A DNA stretch of 64,000 nt from Thermoflavimicrobium daqui (GCF_003313465.1 NZ_KZ845663.1:295911-359910); one strand, 5' to 3'; numbered from the stretch's first letter, positions 18,253 through 27,588 are shown. Notes: generated by a model from the sequence alone, not told the origin. A program made the numbers and translations.

Positions 18253-18995
18253 CGTTTCCCTTCTTTCCACTGTATATATTGTTCTTTGGAAATCGGTCGA
18301 AAACGTACACGATCGCCAGCTTGAAGTAAGCTGGGGGGAGATTTCTTTGAGTCAAATAAAGTAAGAGGGGTTCGTCCGATAATATGCCAACCCCCAGGGG
18401 TGGAAATGGGATAAATCCCTGTTTGTGATCCAGCAATTCCTACAGACCCGATGGGAATGGATAAGCTTGGTGTATGTTTTCGCGGTGTCGCAATTTCTGC
18501 TGACATCCCTCCTAAGTAAGGAAAACCTGGTGCAAATCCGATCATATACACTAGATAGCTTGGCTCTGAATGAATCTGTATCACTTCTTCCAGAGATAGC
18601 CCATGAAACTTTGCAACCTCATCCAGATCAGGACCATATTCACCACCATAACAAACTGGAATTTCAACTAAGTTCGGCAGTGTAGGGGATCGATCATCAA
18701 GTGATTCGATTAAATCTTTAATATAAGAACATACAAAAGAATAAGGAAACTCATTGCCTGCTTTCGCTATAAGCGTTGGATCATAGAAAACCGTTAATGT
18801 AGTATATGTCATTACGATTTCCACTAAGCCAAGAAATGCACGTTCTTCTAAAGCATCATTTAGTCTCTTTACCCGTTGATGTATTATTTCATCAATCTGA
18901 TCTCCCAGTTCTATGGTTACTGCATACTCATTCAATGGCATGATCTTATATGGAAAAGGGGAACATTTCCTTCCTTTCACTATTAATACCCCCAT
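18249..18995 (-). CDS. pxpB: 5-oxoprolinase subunit B (KipI-type)
   Basis: Carries the KipI/allophanate hydrolase subunit 1 domain, with IGFAPGFPYLGGM and SVGIAGSQTGIYPISTPGGW at the conserved positions. In B. subtilis KipI also inhibits the sporulation kinase KinA, so a second role is possible but not shown. First gene of the operon. The start is uncertain: ATG at 18995 has no good ribosome site, while GTG at 18980 follows a GGGGGT. The domain proper begins near MPLNEYAVTIELGDQ. Confidence 0.93.
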   Translation of the reverse strand: MGVLIVKGRKCSPFPYKIMPLNEYAVTIELGDQIDEIIHQRVKRLNDALEERAFLGLVEIVMTYTTLTVFYDPTLIAKAGNEFPYSFVCSYIKDLIESLDDRSPTLPNLVEIPVCYGGEYGPDLDEVAKFHGLSLEEVIQIHSEPSYLVYMIGFAPGFPYLGGMSAEIATPRKHTPSLSIPIGSVGIAGSQTGIYPISTPGGWHIIGRTPLTLFDSKKSPPSLLQAGDRVRFRPISKEQYIQWKEGKR

Positions 18996-19109
18996 TTAGT
19001 AGCGTTACTCTATTAGGTAAAGCAAAACTTAAACCTATTTTATTATCCTATTGACTTTTTAGTATAATAGTAAAAGATACGAGTTTTTAATTAGAAGAGG
19101 AGATTTAAC

Positions 19110-20648
19110 ATGGAAGCATTTAAAGAATCCATATTAAAACTAATTACCGAAACATCAACGAACCTACCTCCTGATGTTCGACAAGCCATTCGTATAGCTA
19201 AAGAAAAAGAAGATGCAGGTACACGTGCAGGTATCGCTTTATCTACTATTTCTCAAAACATTCAAATGGCTGAAGAAAATATCTCACCGATTTGTCAGGA
19301 TACAGGTATGCCAACTTTTATCATTAATACCCCAGTCGGTGCCAATCAAATCCAAATGACCCAAATGATCAAAGAAGCGATTGTCGAAGCAACGCAATTA
19401 GGAAAGCTTCGTCCAAACTCTGTAGATTCACTTACTGGAGAAAACAGTGGGGATAATCTTGGACTTGGTTTACCTGTAATCCATTATCATCAATGGGAAA
19501 AAGATTATATCGAAGTACGTCTCATTCTGAAAGGGGGCGGCTGCGAAAATAAAAATATTCAATATAGCCTTCCTTGCGAATTAGAAGGATTAGGACGTGC
19601 TGGACGCGATTTAGATGGCATTCGTAAATGTATTCTACATGCTGTCTATCAAGCACAAGGACAAGGTTGTAGTGCTGGATTTATCGGTGTAGGAATAGGA
19701 GGAGATCGTACTACTGGATACGAGCTGGCTAAAATGCAATTATTCCGATCGGCAGATGATACCAATCCCAACCCTGATTTAGCCAAATTAGAAGAGTATA
19801 TTATGGATGCAGCTAACCAGCTTAGTATCGGAACTATGGGCTTTGGTGGAAATGTCACCCTACTTGGATGTAAAATCGGTGCGATTCATCGGATTCCTGC
19901 TAGCTTCTTTGTTTCTGTAGCTTATAATTGTTGGGCTTTCCGTCGCCAAGGAGTTCATATCGATAGTAACTCCGGCGAAATAATCGACTGGATCTATAAA
20001 GAAGACCAAACAGAAACGAACCAAGAAGAATCGGCTCCAGCTGTCGAAGTGAAAAAGGAAGGTACACGTGAAATCGTACTTACTACCCCTATTTCTGAAG
20101 AGCAAATTCGCGAACTCAAAGTTGGGGATGTTGTTATTTTAAATGGGCTAATCCATACAGGACGTGACGCTTTACACAAATATCTCATCGACCATGATGC
20201 TCCAGTCGATCTTAATAATGGAGTGATTTACCACTGTGGTCCTGTTATGCTAAAAGATGCCAATGGCAACTGGCAAGTTAAAGCTGCTGGTCCTACTACC
20301 AGTATCCGTGAAGAGCCCTATCAGGCAGATATCATCAAGAAGTTTGGAATTCGTGCGGTCATCGGTAAAGGTGGAATGGGTGCTAAAACCTTAGCTGCTT
20401 TAAAAGAGCATGGTGCTGTATATCTTAATGCTATTGGTGGGGCTGCACAATATTATGCTGATTGTATGACCCAAGTAGAAGGTGTCGATTTTATGGAGTT
20501 TGGTGTCCCTGAAGCCATGTGGCACTTACATGTCAAAGGTTTTGCTGCCATTGTCACCATGGATGCTCATGGAAACAGTTTACATGCCGATGTTGATCAA
20601 AATTCCCGTGAAAAATTAGCACAATTTAAAGACCCTGTTTTTAAATAA
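19110..20648 (+). CDS. fumA: Class I fumarate hydratase (Fe-S)
   Basis: Interconverts fumarate and malate in the TCA cycle, using an oxygen-sensitive 4Fe-4S cluster. The 512 residues join the alpha (Fumerase) and beta (Fumerase_C) domains. Cluster cysteines fit CQDTGMPTFI, KGGGCENKN and LLGCKIGA; the beta domain has GLIHTGRDALHKYL and a GKGGMG loop. A linker rich in Glu (residues 292-320) joins the halves. It stands alone on the plus strand, but sdhCAB lies about 4 kb away. Tartrate dehydratase belongs to the same family and cannot be fully excluded, but the fused single chain favours fumarase. Confidence 0.93.
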   Translation: MEAFKESILKLITETSTNLPPDVRQAIRIAKEKEDAGTRAGIALSTISQNIQMAEENISPICQDTGMPTFIINTPVGANQIQMTQMIKEAIVEATQLGKLRPNSVDSLTGENSGDNLGLGLPVIHYHQWEKDYIEVRLILKGGGCENKNIQYSLPCELEGLGRAGRDLDGIRKCILHAVYQAQGQGCSAGFIGVGIGGDRTTGYELAKMQLFRSADDTNPNPDLAKLEEYIMDAANQLSIGTMGFGGNVTLLGCKIGAIHRIPASFFVSVAYNCWAFRRQGVHIDSNSGEIIDWIYKEDQTETNQEESAPAVEVKKEGTREIVLTTPISEEQIRELKVGDVVILNGLIHTGRDALHKYLIDHDAPVDLNNGVIYHCGPVMLKDANGNWQVKAAGPTTSIREEPYQADIIKKFGIRAVIGKGGMGAKTLAALKEHGAVYLNAIGGAAQYYADCMTQVEGVDFMEFGVPEAMWHLHVKGFAAIVTMDAHGNSLHADVDQNSREKLAQFKDPVFK

Positions 20649-20665
20649 ATCCACAGAGCAGATAA

Positions 20666-20763
20666 ACTGGGAATCAGTCGTGTTGATTAATCAAAATGAA
20701 CCAATTAGAAAGTCATTTTTCGTCTAAGAGACAAAGTCTCTAATAACATCTCTAATTCCCAGT
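20666..20763. ncRNA. Candidate structured RNA (three-way junction) after fumA
   Basis: Outer arms ACTGGGAAT (20666-20674) and ATTCCCAGT (20755-20763) pair perfectly. Inside lie a perfect 12-base palindrome TTGATTAATCAA (20683-20694) and a hairpin AGAGAC-AAA-GTCTCT (20727-20741). Together they can fold as a closing stem with two arms. It begins 18 bases after the fumA stop. It is not a simple terminator; its role is unknown. Confidence 0.4.
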
Positions 20764-20787
20764 ATATGATAAGTCTATACTTCTGAC

Positions 20788-20830
20788 TTGGAATGGGTTT
20801 CCGTGATGCTTTTTAAGAAGCCCATTCCAA
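20788..20830. terminator. Long hairpin downstream of fumA
   Basis: Arms TTGGAATGGG and CCCATTCCAA, extended inward by TTC/GAA around a loop. The following sequence AATTTAAC has only a weak T-run, so termination is likely but not certain. The rest of the gap to 21062 is the leader of the YpuA-like gene, without a clear gene. Confidence 0.55.
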
Positions 20831-21062
20831 ATTTAACAACCTTTCATTTCTGAATAATATAAATAATTAAACCACATCCTATTTCTTCCTATTCACAGAA
20901 ATTAAGAGAAACGTTACAATAAAAAGGGGGTATATATTGTGGTAGGATAGGTTGCTTTCGATATTTCGTTGCAAATTTCTTTGTAAACGTATAAGAAGAT
21001 TTACACTCTTCAAAGTTATATACAACCTAATCCCAGCCATAAAAATCCAAGGGGGTTTCATC

Positions 21063-21950
21063 ATGAAACGATGGAAAAAGCTAAGTATTACCTTTCTTAG
21101 CTTCATTCTAGCGCTTGTTCTCTTGCTTCCAATTTCTGCTTTTGCAGACCAAGCAGAAACAGTCGTCACGCTAGGGAAAGACCTTAGTCAAGAACAGAGA
21201 AATGCAATTCTAAATGAAATGAATGTCGATGCCAATCAAGCACAAATTATTGATGTAACCAACCAAGAAGAGCATCAATATCTTGGTAAATACTTAGATA
21301 AACAAACCATTGGGAGTAGAGCTATCTCCTCTGCTAAAATTTCCTTAAATAAAAGCCAAGGCGGTATCTCTGTCAAAACCAAAAATATTACGGTCGTAAC
21401 CAACAGTATGTATGCAAACGCAGCGATTACTGCAGGGATAAAAGACGCAGATCTTTATGTCACTGCACCATTTCCAGTATCAGGTACAGCTGGTCTCACT
21501 GGAATTATTAAAGCATTTGAGCAAGCAACGGGACAAAAAATAGATGATAACAAAAAAGACGTAGCTAGTGAAGAGATCGTGCGTACTTCACAATTAGCCA
21601 AAGAAATCGGTGACGGAAATAAAGCTGCTCAATTTATTAATCGTCTAAAAGAAGAAATCGCGAAAGAACAACCCAAAACAGCAGATGAATATAAAAATAT
21701 CATTATTAACATTTCCAATGAATTTAATATCAATCTAAACAATCAAACGATTGATCAATTGATAAGCTATGCCCAAAACTTTGCTAGTTTAAATATTGAT
21801 TTAGATACACTTACTGACCAGCTTTCCAAGTTACGGGGAGATATTAGTAATGTATTACAGTCTAAAGAAGCACAAGGATTATTCGCTACGATAGGACAAT
21901 GGTTTGAGGATTTATTCTCTGCAATTGGTGATTTCTTTTCTAGTAAATAA
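21063..21950 (+). CDS. YpuA-like secreted protein, DUF1002
   Basis: A 295-residue exported protein. A signal peptide with basic start MKRWKKLS and a hydrophobic run ends near SAFA-DQA. The body matches the DUF1002/YpuA family: TVVTLGKDLSQEQRNAIL, the GSRAISSAKI region and NITVVTNSMYANAAITAGI. The C-terminus ends in an amphipathic WFEDLFSAIGDFFSS segment. The ATG at 21063 follows AAGGGGG; longer readings upstream have no support. The function is unknown; B. subtilis YpuA has been tied to the cell envelope. A strong terminator follows. Confidence 0.88.
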   Translation: MKRWKKLSITFLSFILALVLLLPISAFADQAETVVTLGKDLSQEQRNAILNEMNVDANQAQIIDVTNQEEHQYLGKYLDKQTIGSRAISSAKISLNKSQGGISVKTKNITVVTNSMYANAAITAGIKDADLYVTAPFPVSGTAGLTGIIKAFEQATGQKIDDNKKDVASEEIVRTSQLAKEIGDGNKAAQFINRLKEEIAKEQPKTADEYKNIIINISNEFNINLNNQTIDQLISYAQNFASLNIDLDTLTDQLSKLRGDISNVLQSKEAQGLFATIGQWFEDLFSAIGDFFSSK

Positions 21951-21960
21951 TCATTTGATA

Positions 21961-22005
21961 AAACTCCCAGACGTAAGACTACAACTTACGATGGGAGTTT
22001 TTTTT
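21961..22005. terminator. Bidirectional terminator
   Basis: AAACTCCCA...CGTAAG pairs with CTTACG...GGGAGTTT, followed by a run of eight T on the plus strand. It separates the YpuA-like gene from the convergent exporter gene. Confidence 0.88.
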
Positions 22006-22017
22006 ACTTCTAACCAA

Positions 22018-22626
22018 CTAAATGATCATCGTTAGCAGATAAATAGCTGTTCCCCAAATAATCAACGCTGAAATTTTATTAATCCATCTTACAAACCTGT
22101 CCGTACTATCAGCTTTCCCAATAAAGCGTCCTGTAAAAGCCAATCCAAAAAACCAAAGCCATGAAACAATGATGGTTGAAGCAGTAAACCATATCTTATC
22201 TGCTCCTATATAATTGATTGAACTTGTTCCAATCACACCGATCGTATCTAAAATAGCATGAGGATTAAGTAATGATACGGAAGCTGCAAATAATATTTGC
22301 TTCTTAAAAGTAAATTTTTCATCTTGAGTATGCTTCATCGTAGTTACTGTAGCTGTCCAAGTTGTCCAACCCATATACAGCAAGAATAATATTCCTACAC
22401 CCACTAATAAGTTTTTAAGCCATCCTAGCGCTAGAACAGCCAATGAAACTCCAAAAACAGCAAGTAAAACTAACAAAGTATCGCAAAGTGAAGCAGTAAT
22501 AATTGCAGGAAGGGCATAACGAAAACGTTTTTGTAAAAGGCCTTGATTAAAGATAAAAACATTTTGAACACCCAGTGGTAAAATAAGACCAAAAGCTAAA
22601 ATAAAACCATGAATAAAGGCATTCAT
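22018..22626 (-). CDS. LysE/ArgO family amino-acid exporter
   Basis: Membrane exporter of 202 residues with six hydrophobic helices. The N-terminus (GFILAFGLILPLGVQNVFIFNQGL) carries the conserved LGVQN of the LysE/ArgO family, and SLLNPHAILDTIGVIG the conserved NPHA. Such proteins export basic amino acids or related compounds. The gene lies 130 bases after a MocR-type regulator on the same strand, the arrangement of yisV-yisU in B. subtilis. Three ATTTGG repeats in the space between are possible regulator sites. Confidence 0.9.
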   Translation of the reverse strand: MNAFIHGFILAFGLILPLGVQNVFIFNQGLLQKRFRYALPAIITASLCDTLLVLLAVFGVSLAVLALGWLKNLLVGVGILFLLYMGWTTWTATVTTMKHTQDEKFTFKKQILFAASVSLLNPHAILDTIGVIGTSSINYIGADKIWFTASTIIVSWLWFFGLAFTGRFIGKADSTDRFVRWINKISALIIWGTAIYLLTMII

Positions 22627-22649
22627 TTATCTCCCTCCTTATGATTAGT

Positions 22650-22696
22650 CCAAATACCATCATAAAGGGGATCATCCAAATTGTCTCCAGCCAAAT
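22650..22696 (-). promoter_or_regulatory. Three direct ATTTGG repeats upstream of the exporter gene
   Basis: ATTTGG on the minus strand occurs at 22650-22655, 22676-22681 and 22691-22696, all in one direction, within 55 bases before the exporter start. MocR/GabR-type regulators bind direct repeats, and such a regulator is encoded next door. The site assignment is an inference. Confidence 0.35.
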
Positions 22697-22756
22697 AGAT
22701 GGGATCTATACCAACCAAAATGAATATAGCCAGTATATGTTTGAAAGGAAAGTTCT

Positions 22757-24205
22757 TTATTTAAGCTTTCGGACTAATTGTGCTAATCTTTTTATCCCAA
22801 CTTGAAGCTCATCCATAGAAGCATAAGAAAATGATAAACGAAGTGCGTTACTTTCCAATGGATCATATATATACCCTGGATTCAATAGTATGCCTTGCTT
22901 GCTAGCCTCATTGAATAATTTTTTAATCGAGATGGCAGAACATAATTTTAGCCAGATATAAAAACCTCCCTGTGGCTGCGTCCACTTAGCTAAATTTGAA
23001 AACTCCTGCTGTAATAGAGATAAAGTGATATCTCTTTTTTGTCGAAGTATGCTACGTACAAATTCAGTATGCGAAAGATGCTCTCCACTTGCCAACCATT
23101 TGGCTACAACCCACTGTGAGAGCGAACTTGCTCCATAGTCCGTCTGCATTTTAATATCAGCCAACCTTTCAATGACAGGCTCTGGCCCCACGATCCAACC
23201 AATTCTCAGTCCTGGACTCACTATTTTGGACATACTCCCTATATAAAGAACAAGACCTGTTTGATCTCGTGCTTTTAAAGGGACTGGGGTAGGTTCATCC
23301 AACCATAGTTCGCGATAAACATCATCTTCAATAATGGGAAGCCCTATATTTGCACATCTTTTAAGTAAATCCATTCGTCTTCTATCTGACATCAAAATCC
23401 CCGTTGGATTATGAAAAGATGGAATGGTATATAATAGCGATGCCTGATCATTTTGTGTTAAACTCGCTATTTTTTCTGTTTGAATTCCTTCCTGATCCAT
23501 CGGTAATCCAATTAAATGGATATTCATTGAAGAAAATAAATGAAGCGATTGTAGATAAGAAGGCTTTTCAACAAGGATCGTCTCCTCCTGTTTTAACAAC
23601 CCCAACGAAATAAGCTGAAGTGCTTGTAATGCCCCAGAAACAATTAAGATTGATGCTGGGGAAGCATGGATTCCAAAGGATCTCAAGTAGTTACTTATTT
23701 GTTCACGTAAATATAAGAGCCCTTTCGGCTCTGCATATCCCCATGTTAAGGAGCTTTTGGATAAGTCCTTTAAAATTTGTCCTAACTTTTGATGTGGAAA
23801 AAGATGCGGTGCGAGCTCTCCAGTTCCCAGACGAATCATTTGCTGCTGAAATTCCATTTGGTTTATCTGCTGGATTGTTGGCAAATTGGGGTAATAAATT
23901 CCCGTTTGAACATAATTTATCCAGTCAGGAGGCTGTTTTGCTTGTAAAAGTGACCAAGAATTATTAATCACAATCGTTCCTTTTCTTCCTTGACCTTCCA
24001 GTAGTCCTTCAGCAACCAATTCCTGAATGGCTGTCACAATTGTACTTCGATTAACACCAAAAGCTTTAGCTAATTCTCTCTGCGCTGGTATCCGACTTCC
24101 AACGGTCCATTCTCCTAATTCAATTTTCCGACGAAGATACTCTTTGATTTGTAAATATAATGGCATACTAGAGTGCTTATTCGGCCGCCATTTTATAGGA
24201 AGCAT
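22757..24205 (-). CDS. MocR/GabR-type regulator (GntR HTH fused to aminotransferase fold)
   Basis: A 482-residue PLP-dependent transcription regulator. Residues 15-80 form a GntR-type winged helix (SRIPAQRELAKAFGVNRSTIVTAIQEL). The rest is a class I aminotransferase fold, with YTIPSFHNPTGILM, an Asp in IIEDDVYREL and the PLP lysine in IGSMSKIVSPGLRIGW. It probably controls the LysE-type exporter gene downstream, as in yisVU. The gene starts 70 bases after the sdhB stop and is separated from it by a terminator. Confidence 0.92.
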   Translation of the reverse strand: MLPIKWRPNKHSSMPLYLQIKEYLRRKIELGEWTVGSRIPAQRELAKAFGVNRSTIVTAIQELVAEGLLEGQGRKGTIVINNSWSLLQAKQPPDWINYVQTGIYYPNLPTIQQINQMEFQQQMIRLGTGELAPHLFPHQKLGQILKDLSKSSLTWGYAEPKGLLYLREQISNYLRSFGIHASPASILIVSGALQALQLISLGLLKQEETILVEKPSYLQSLHLFSSMNIHLIGLPMDQEGIQTEKIASLTQNDQASLLYTIPSFHNPTGILMSDRRRMDLLKRCANIGLPIIEDDVYRELWLDEPTPVPLKARDQTGLVLYIGSMSKIVSPGLRIGWIVGPEPVIERLADIKMQTDYGASSLSQWVVAKWLASGEHLSHTEFVRSILRQKRDITLSLLQQEFSNLAKWTQPQGGFYIWLKLCSAISIKKLFNEASKQGILLNPGYIYDPLESNALRLSFSYASMDELQVGIKRLAQLVRKLK

Positions 24206-24230
24206 CAGGCTACCTCCGATTTTCTTAACA

Positions 24231-24263
24231 AAATCGCCTCCCCATTTGATGGGAAGGCGATTT
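24231..24263 (-). terminator. Terminator after sdhCAB
   Basis: Nine-base arms AAATCGCCT/AGGCGATTT with an inner CCCAT/ATGGG pair around TTG. It lies 12 bases after the sdhB stop on the minus strand. Confidence 0.8.
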
Positions 24264-24274
24264 GTTGATTTCTA

Positions 24275-25027
24275 TTAGAATGAAAGCCATTTTTTAAACA
24301 TGAACTTTGTTGCTTCACGATTCATATTTGCAATTGCAGTTGTTAGTGGTATTCCTTTTGGACAAGCTTGAACACAGTTTTGTGAGTTACCACATTCTTG
24401 TAAACCACCATCACTAATCAATGCTTCCAAGCGTTCTTCTTTATTCATAGCACCCGTAGGATGGGTGTTAAATAGGTTAACTTGTCCTACAGCAAAAGGC
24501 CCGATAAAGTTCGATTTGCTATTGACATTTGGACAAGCTTCCAAACATACTCCACAAGTCATACACTTAGAAAGTTCATACCGCCATTGCCGTTCGGTTT
24601 CTGGTAGTTTGGGTCCAGGTCCTAAATCGTACGTACCATCGATCGGTACCCAAGCTTTTACTTTTTTCAATGCATCAAACATCCGACCGCGATCAATCGA
24701 CAAGTCACGAACCACTGGGAATGTTCCCATTGGTTCTACCCGGATCGGTTGCTCTAATTTATCAATCAAAGCTGTACATGCTTGGCGAGGACGGCCGTTA
24801 ATCACCATCGAACAAGCACCACAAACCTCTTCTAAACAGTTCGATTCCCAAATGACAGGTGATACTGTTTTCCCAGCAGCATTAACTGGATTTCGTTGGA
24901 TTTCCATTAATGCAGAGATAATATTCATATTGGGGCGATAAGGAATTTTAAACTCTTCGTGATAAGGTTGGCCATCTGGGCCATCTTGGCGTTTGATTAT
25001 CAAATGAATCATTTGTTGTTCGCTCAT
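24275..25027 (-). CDS. sdhB: Succinate dehydrogenase iron-sulfur subunit
   Basis: Electron-transfer subunit of respiratory complex II, membrane-bound on the inner face. The 250 residues hold ligands for three clusters: a plant-type 2Fe-2S site (SNCLEEVCGACSM ... ACTAL), then CMTCGVCLEACPNVN and CGNSQNCVQACPKG for the 4Fe-4S and 3Fe-4S centres. The ATG overlaps the sdhA stop as ATGA. It is the last gene of sdhCAB, as in B. subtilis. Confidence 0.97.
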   Translation of the reverse strand: MSEQQMIHLIIKRQDGPDGQPYHEEFKIPYRPNMNIISALMEIQRNPVNAAGKTVSPVIWESNCLEEVCGACSMVINGRPRQACTALIDKLEQPIRVEPMGTFPVVRDLSIDRGRMFDALKKVKAWVPIDGTYDLGPGPKLPETERQWRYELSKCMTCGVCLEACPNVNSKSNFIGPFAVGQVNLFNTHPTGAMNKEERLEALISDGGLQECGNSQNCVQACPKGIPLTTAIANMNREATKFMFKKWLSF

Positions 25028-26805
25028 GATTTCTCACCCTCTCCCTTTTTCCCACTTTCATCTTGTTTACTCACATCGTAGCGGCGAGGACGAGGTTTAA
25101 TCAAAGAAGTATCAACAGGCTCATACTCGAAAACAGGGCCATTTTCGGTATATCTTGCTTTTGTTGTTTTTAACCATTCTTCGTCGTTACGATCTGGGAA
25201 GTCTGGTTTATAGTGTGCACCACGGCTTTCATTCCGATTGTAAGCACCTAGCGTAATTACACGGGCAAGTTGGAGCATATTCCATAACTGACGGGTAAAA
25301 GATGCAGCTTGGTTACTCCATTTGCTTGTATCAACCATATTGATATGTTGATAACGCTCAATCAATTCTTGGATTTTCTCATCCGTCTTGAGTAGTCGAT
25401 CGTTGTAACGAACCACAGTTACATTATCTGTCATCCATTCGCCAAGCTCTTTATGAATGAGATATGCATTCTCCGTACCTTCCATGTTAAGGAGCTTCGT
25501 ATATTTTTCTTCTTCTTTTTTGCGTTGACTTTCAAATACTTGGTCACTGATATCTTCAACTGATTTATTTAAACCACGTACATAACGGACAGCATTTGGT
25601 CCAGCAACCATTCCACCATAAATACAGGAAAGGAGTGAGTTAGCACCCAAGCGGTTGGCACCATGATATTGGTACTCACACTCACCTGCTGCAAACAGGC
25701 CTGGGATGTTTGTCATTTGATCAAAGTCAACCCACATTCCACCCATTGAGTAGTGAACAGCTGGGAAAATCTTCATCGGAACTTTCCGTGGATCTTCCCC
25801 TACGAATTTCTCATAAATCTCAATAATTCCACCCAATTTAATATCGAGTTCTTTTGGATCTTTATGGGATAGATCCAAATACACCATGTTTTCTCCATTG
25901 ATTCCTAATTTCATATCTACACAAACTTTAAAGATAGCTCGTGTAGCAATATCGCGTGGAACTAAATTCCCATATGCTGGATACCACTCTTCTAGGAAGT
26001 ACCATGGTTTTCCATCTTTATAAGTCCAAACACGTCCACCCTCACCACGTGCTGACTCTGACATGAGACGCAGTTTGTCATCACCTGGGATGGCTGTAGG
26101 GTGAACTTGGATAAACTCTCCATTTGCATAATAAACACCTTGTTGATAAACAGCACTTGCTGCAGTACCCGTATTAATCATTGAGTTCGTTGATTTACCA
26201 AAGATAATCCCAGGACCACCAGTCGCTAAAATAACAGCATCTGCTGCAAATGATTCAATTTGACCACTACGTAGATCTTGTGCAATGATACCCCGGCAAC
26301 GCTCTTCTTCATCTTTTATAATCGATACGAACTCCCAAAACTCAAATTTGGTTACCTTTCCTTCTGATTCAAACCGACGGACTTGTTCATCCAATGCATA
26401 AAGCAATTGTTGACCTGTCGTTGCTCCAGCAAATGCTGTACGGTGATGTTTGGTTCCACCAAAACGACGGAAGTCGATTAACCCTTCTGGTGTTCGGTTA
26501 AAAGGAACCCCCATCCGATCCAATAAATAAATAATTCCTGGCGCTGCTTCACACATCGCTTTTACAGGAGGTTGATTCGCTAAGAAGTCTCCACCATAGA
26601 TTGTATCATCAAAGTGTTCCCAAGGAGAGTCTCCTTCTCCTTTGGTGTTTACCGCTCCATTAATTCCACCTTGTGCACACACAGAGTGTGAACGTTTTAC
26701 AGGAACAAAAGAAAAGAGTTGTACATTTGCACCTGCTTCAGCAGCCTTAATAGTTGCCATAAGACCGGCAAGACCGCCACCGACTATAATAATTTTTTCA
26801 TTCAT
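25024..26805 (-). CDS. sdhA: Succinate dehydrogenase flavoprotein subunit
   Basis: Catalytic subunit oxidising succinate to fumarate, with covalent FAD. The 593-residue protein has the N-terminal dinucleotide motif IIVGGGLAGLMATIKAAEAG, a FAD attachment histidine in the RSHSVCAQGGINGA region, and catalytic HPTAIPG and REARGEGGR-type segments (SARGEGGRVW). Length and order are those of Bacillus-type SdhA. It starts 19 bases after sdhC and overlaps sdhB by four bases. Confidence 0.97.
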   Translation of the reverse strand: MNEKIIIVGGGLAGLMATIKAAEAGANVQLFSFVPVKRSHSVCAQGGINGAVNTKGEGDSPWEHFDDTIYGGDFLANQPPVKAMCEAAPGIIYLLDRMGVPFNRTPEGLIDFRRFGGTKHHRTAFAGATTGQQLLYALDEQVRRFESEGKVTKFEFWEFVSIIKDEEERCRGIIAQDLRSGQIESFAADAVILATGGPGIIFGKSTNSMINTGTAASAVYQQGVYYANGEFIQVHPTAIPGDDKLRLMSESARGEGGRVWTYKDGKPWYFLEEWYPAYGNLVPRDIATRAIFKVCVDMKLGINGENMVYLDLSHKDPKELDIKLGGIIEIYEKFVGEDPRKVPMKIFPAVHYSMGGMWVDFDQMTNIPGLFAAGECEYQYHGANRLGANSLLSCIYGGMVAGPNAVRYVRGLNKSVEDISDQVFESQRKKEEEKYTKLLNMEGTENAYLIHKELGEWMTDNVTVVRYNDRLLKTDEKIQELIERYQHINMVDTSKWSNQAASFTRQLWNMLQLARVITLGAYNRNESRGAHYKPDFPDRNDEEWLKTTKARYTENGPVFEYEPVDTSLIKPRPRRYDVSKQDESGKKGEGEKS

Positions 26806-26823
26806 GATGGCAAAAGCTCCCTT

Positions 26824-27504
26824 CTAATGCTGTGCTGCCGTGATTTTCTGAACTTCATCGATAAATGATGGATCATTGAAAGCTAATGCAGCTTTTATGC
26901 CTACGAAAGAAATAAGTACAAATGCAACCATCCAAACATATGTTGAAACTTTTTGTGCACGTGGTCCTACCGTAATCCCCCAGCTTACCAAGAAAGACCA
27001 CATACCATTACAAAAATGGAAGACTGCCGCAATAATTCCAATGATAAAGATCGTTAAAAAGACTGGGCTTTGTAGACGTAAGGCCTGTTCAATCGCCATG
27101 TTTTTAGCAACATCTAATGAATGCTCACTAAGTCCGACAACCCGAATACGTGTATCCCATACATGCCATACTACAAAGATTAAGGTGATCACTCCCGTAA
27201 TCCGCTGTAATACAAACATATAGTTACGAAATGTACCAAACTGATTGGTATTTGGTTTTGCTTGAAAAGCAATATAAAGTCCATAAATTCCGTGGTACAT
27301 CAATGGAAGAAAAATGAAAAAGATTTCTAAGACCAGCAAAAACGGAATTCCCCAAAGCCACTCTACCCCATCAATAAAAGATTGTGCACTTTCATTCGCT
27401 TTATAGTTCGTATAGAAGTGCTCGAGCAAAAAAAAGCCCACCGGTATAACGCCTAGCAAGGAGTGTATCCGACGGTTAAAAAAGCTCCGCTGACTGCTCA
27501 TCAT
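26824..27504 (-). CDS. sdhC: Succinate dehydrogenase cytochrome b558 subunit
   Basis: Di-heme membrane anchor of complex II that passes electrons to menaquinone. About 226 residues with five membrane helices; conserved heme histidines fit SLLGVIPVGFFLLEHFY, LMYHGIYGLY, VWHVWDTR and FHFCNGMWSF. The first gene of the operon; GGAGG precedes a double ATG (27504/27501). A promoter and a 24-base palindrome lie upstream. Single-chain b558 anchors of this type are typical of Bacillota. Confidence 0.96.
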   Translation of the reverse strand: MMSSQRSFFNRRIHSLLGVIPVGFFLLEHFYTNYKANESAQSFIDGVEWLWGIPFLLVLEIFFIFLPLMYHGIYGLYIAFQAKPNTNQFGTFRNYMFVLQRITGVITLIFVVWHVWDTRIRVVGLSEHSLDVAKNMAIEQALRLQSPVFLTIFIIGIIAAVFHFCNGMWSFLVSWGITVGPRAQKVSTYVWMVAFVLISFVGIKAALAFNDPSFIDEVQKITAAQH

Positions 27505-27545
27505 GTGCCTCCATTCTATCTTTTTTCATTCAGATTATATTTTTG

Positions 27546-27569
27546 CTTTCCAAGCAATCGCTCGGAAAG
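27546..27569. promoter_or_regulatory. 24-base palindrome in the sdh leader
   Basis: CTTTCC and GGAAAG flank an inner AGC/GCT pair around a four-base centre. It lies about 40 bases before the sdhC start, inside the predicted 5' leader. It may be a protein-binding site or an mRNA hairpin. Confidence 0.45.
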
Positions 27570-27588
27570 AGTTGTAACATCATTGCCT

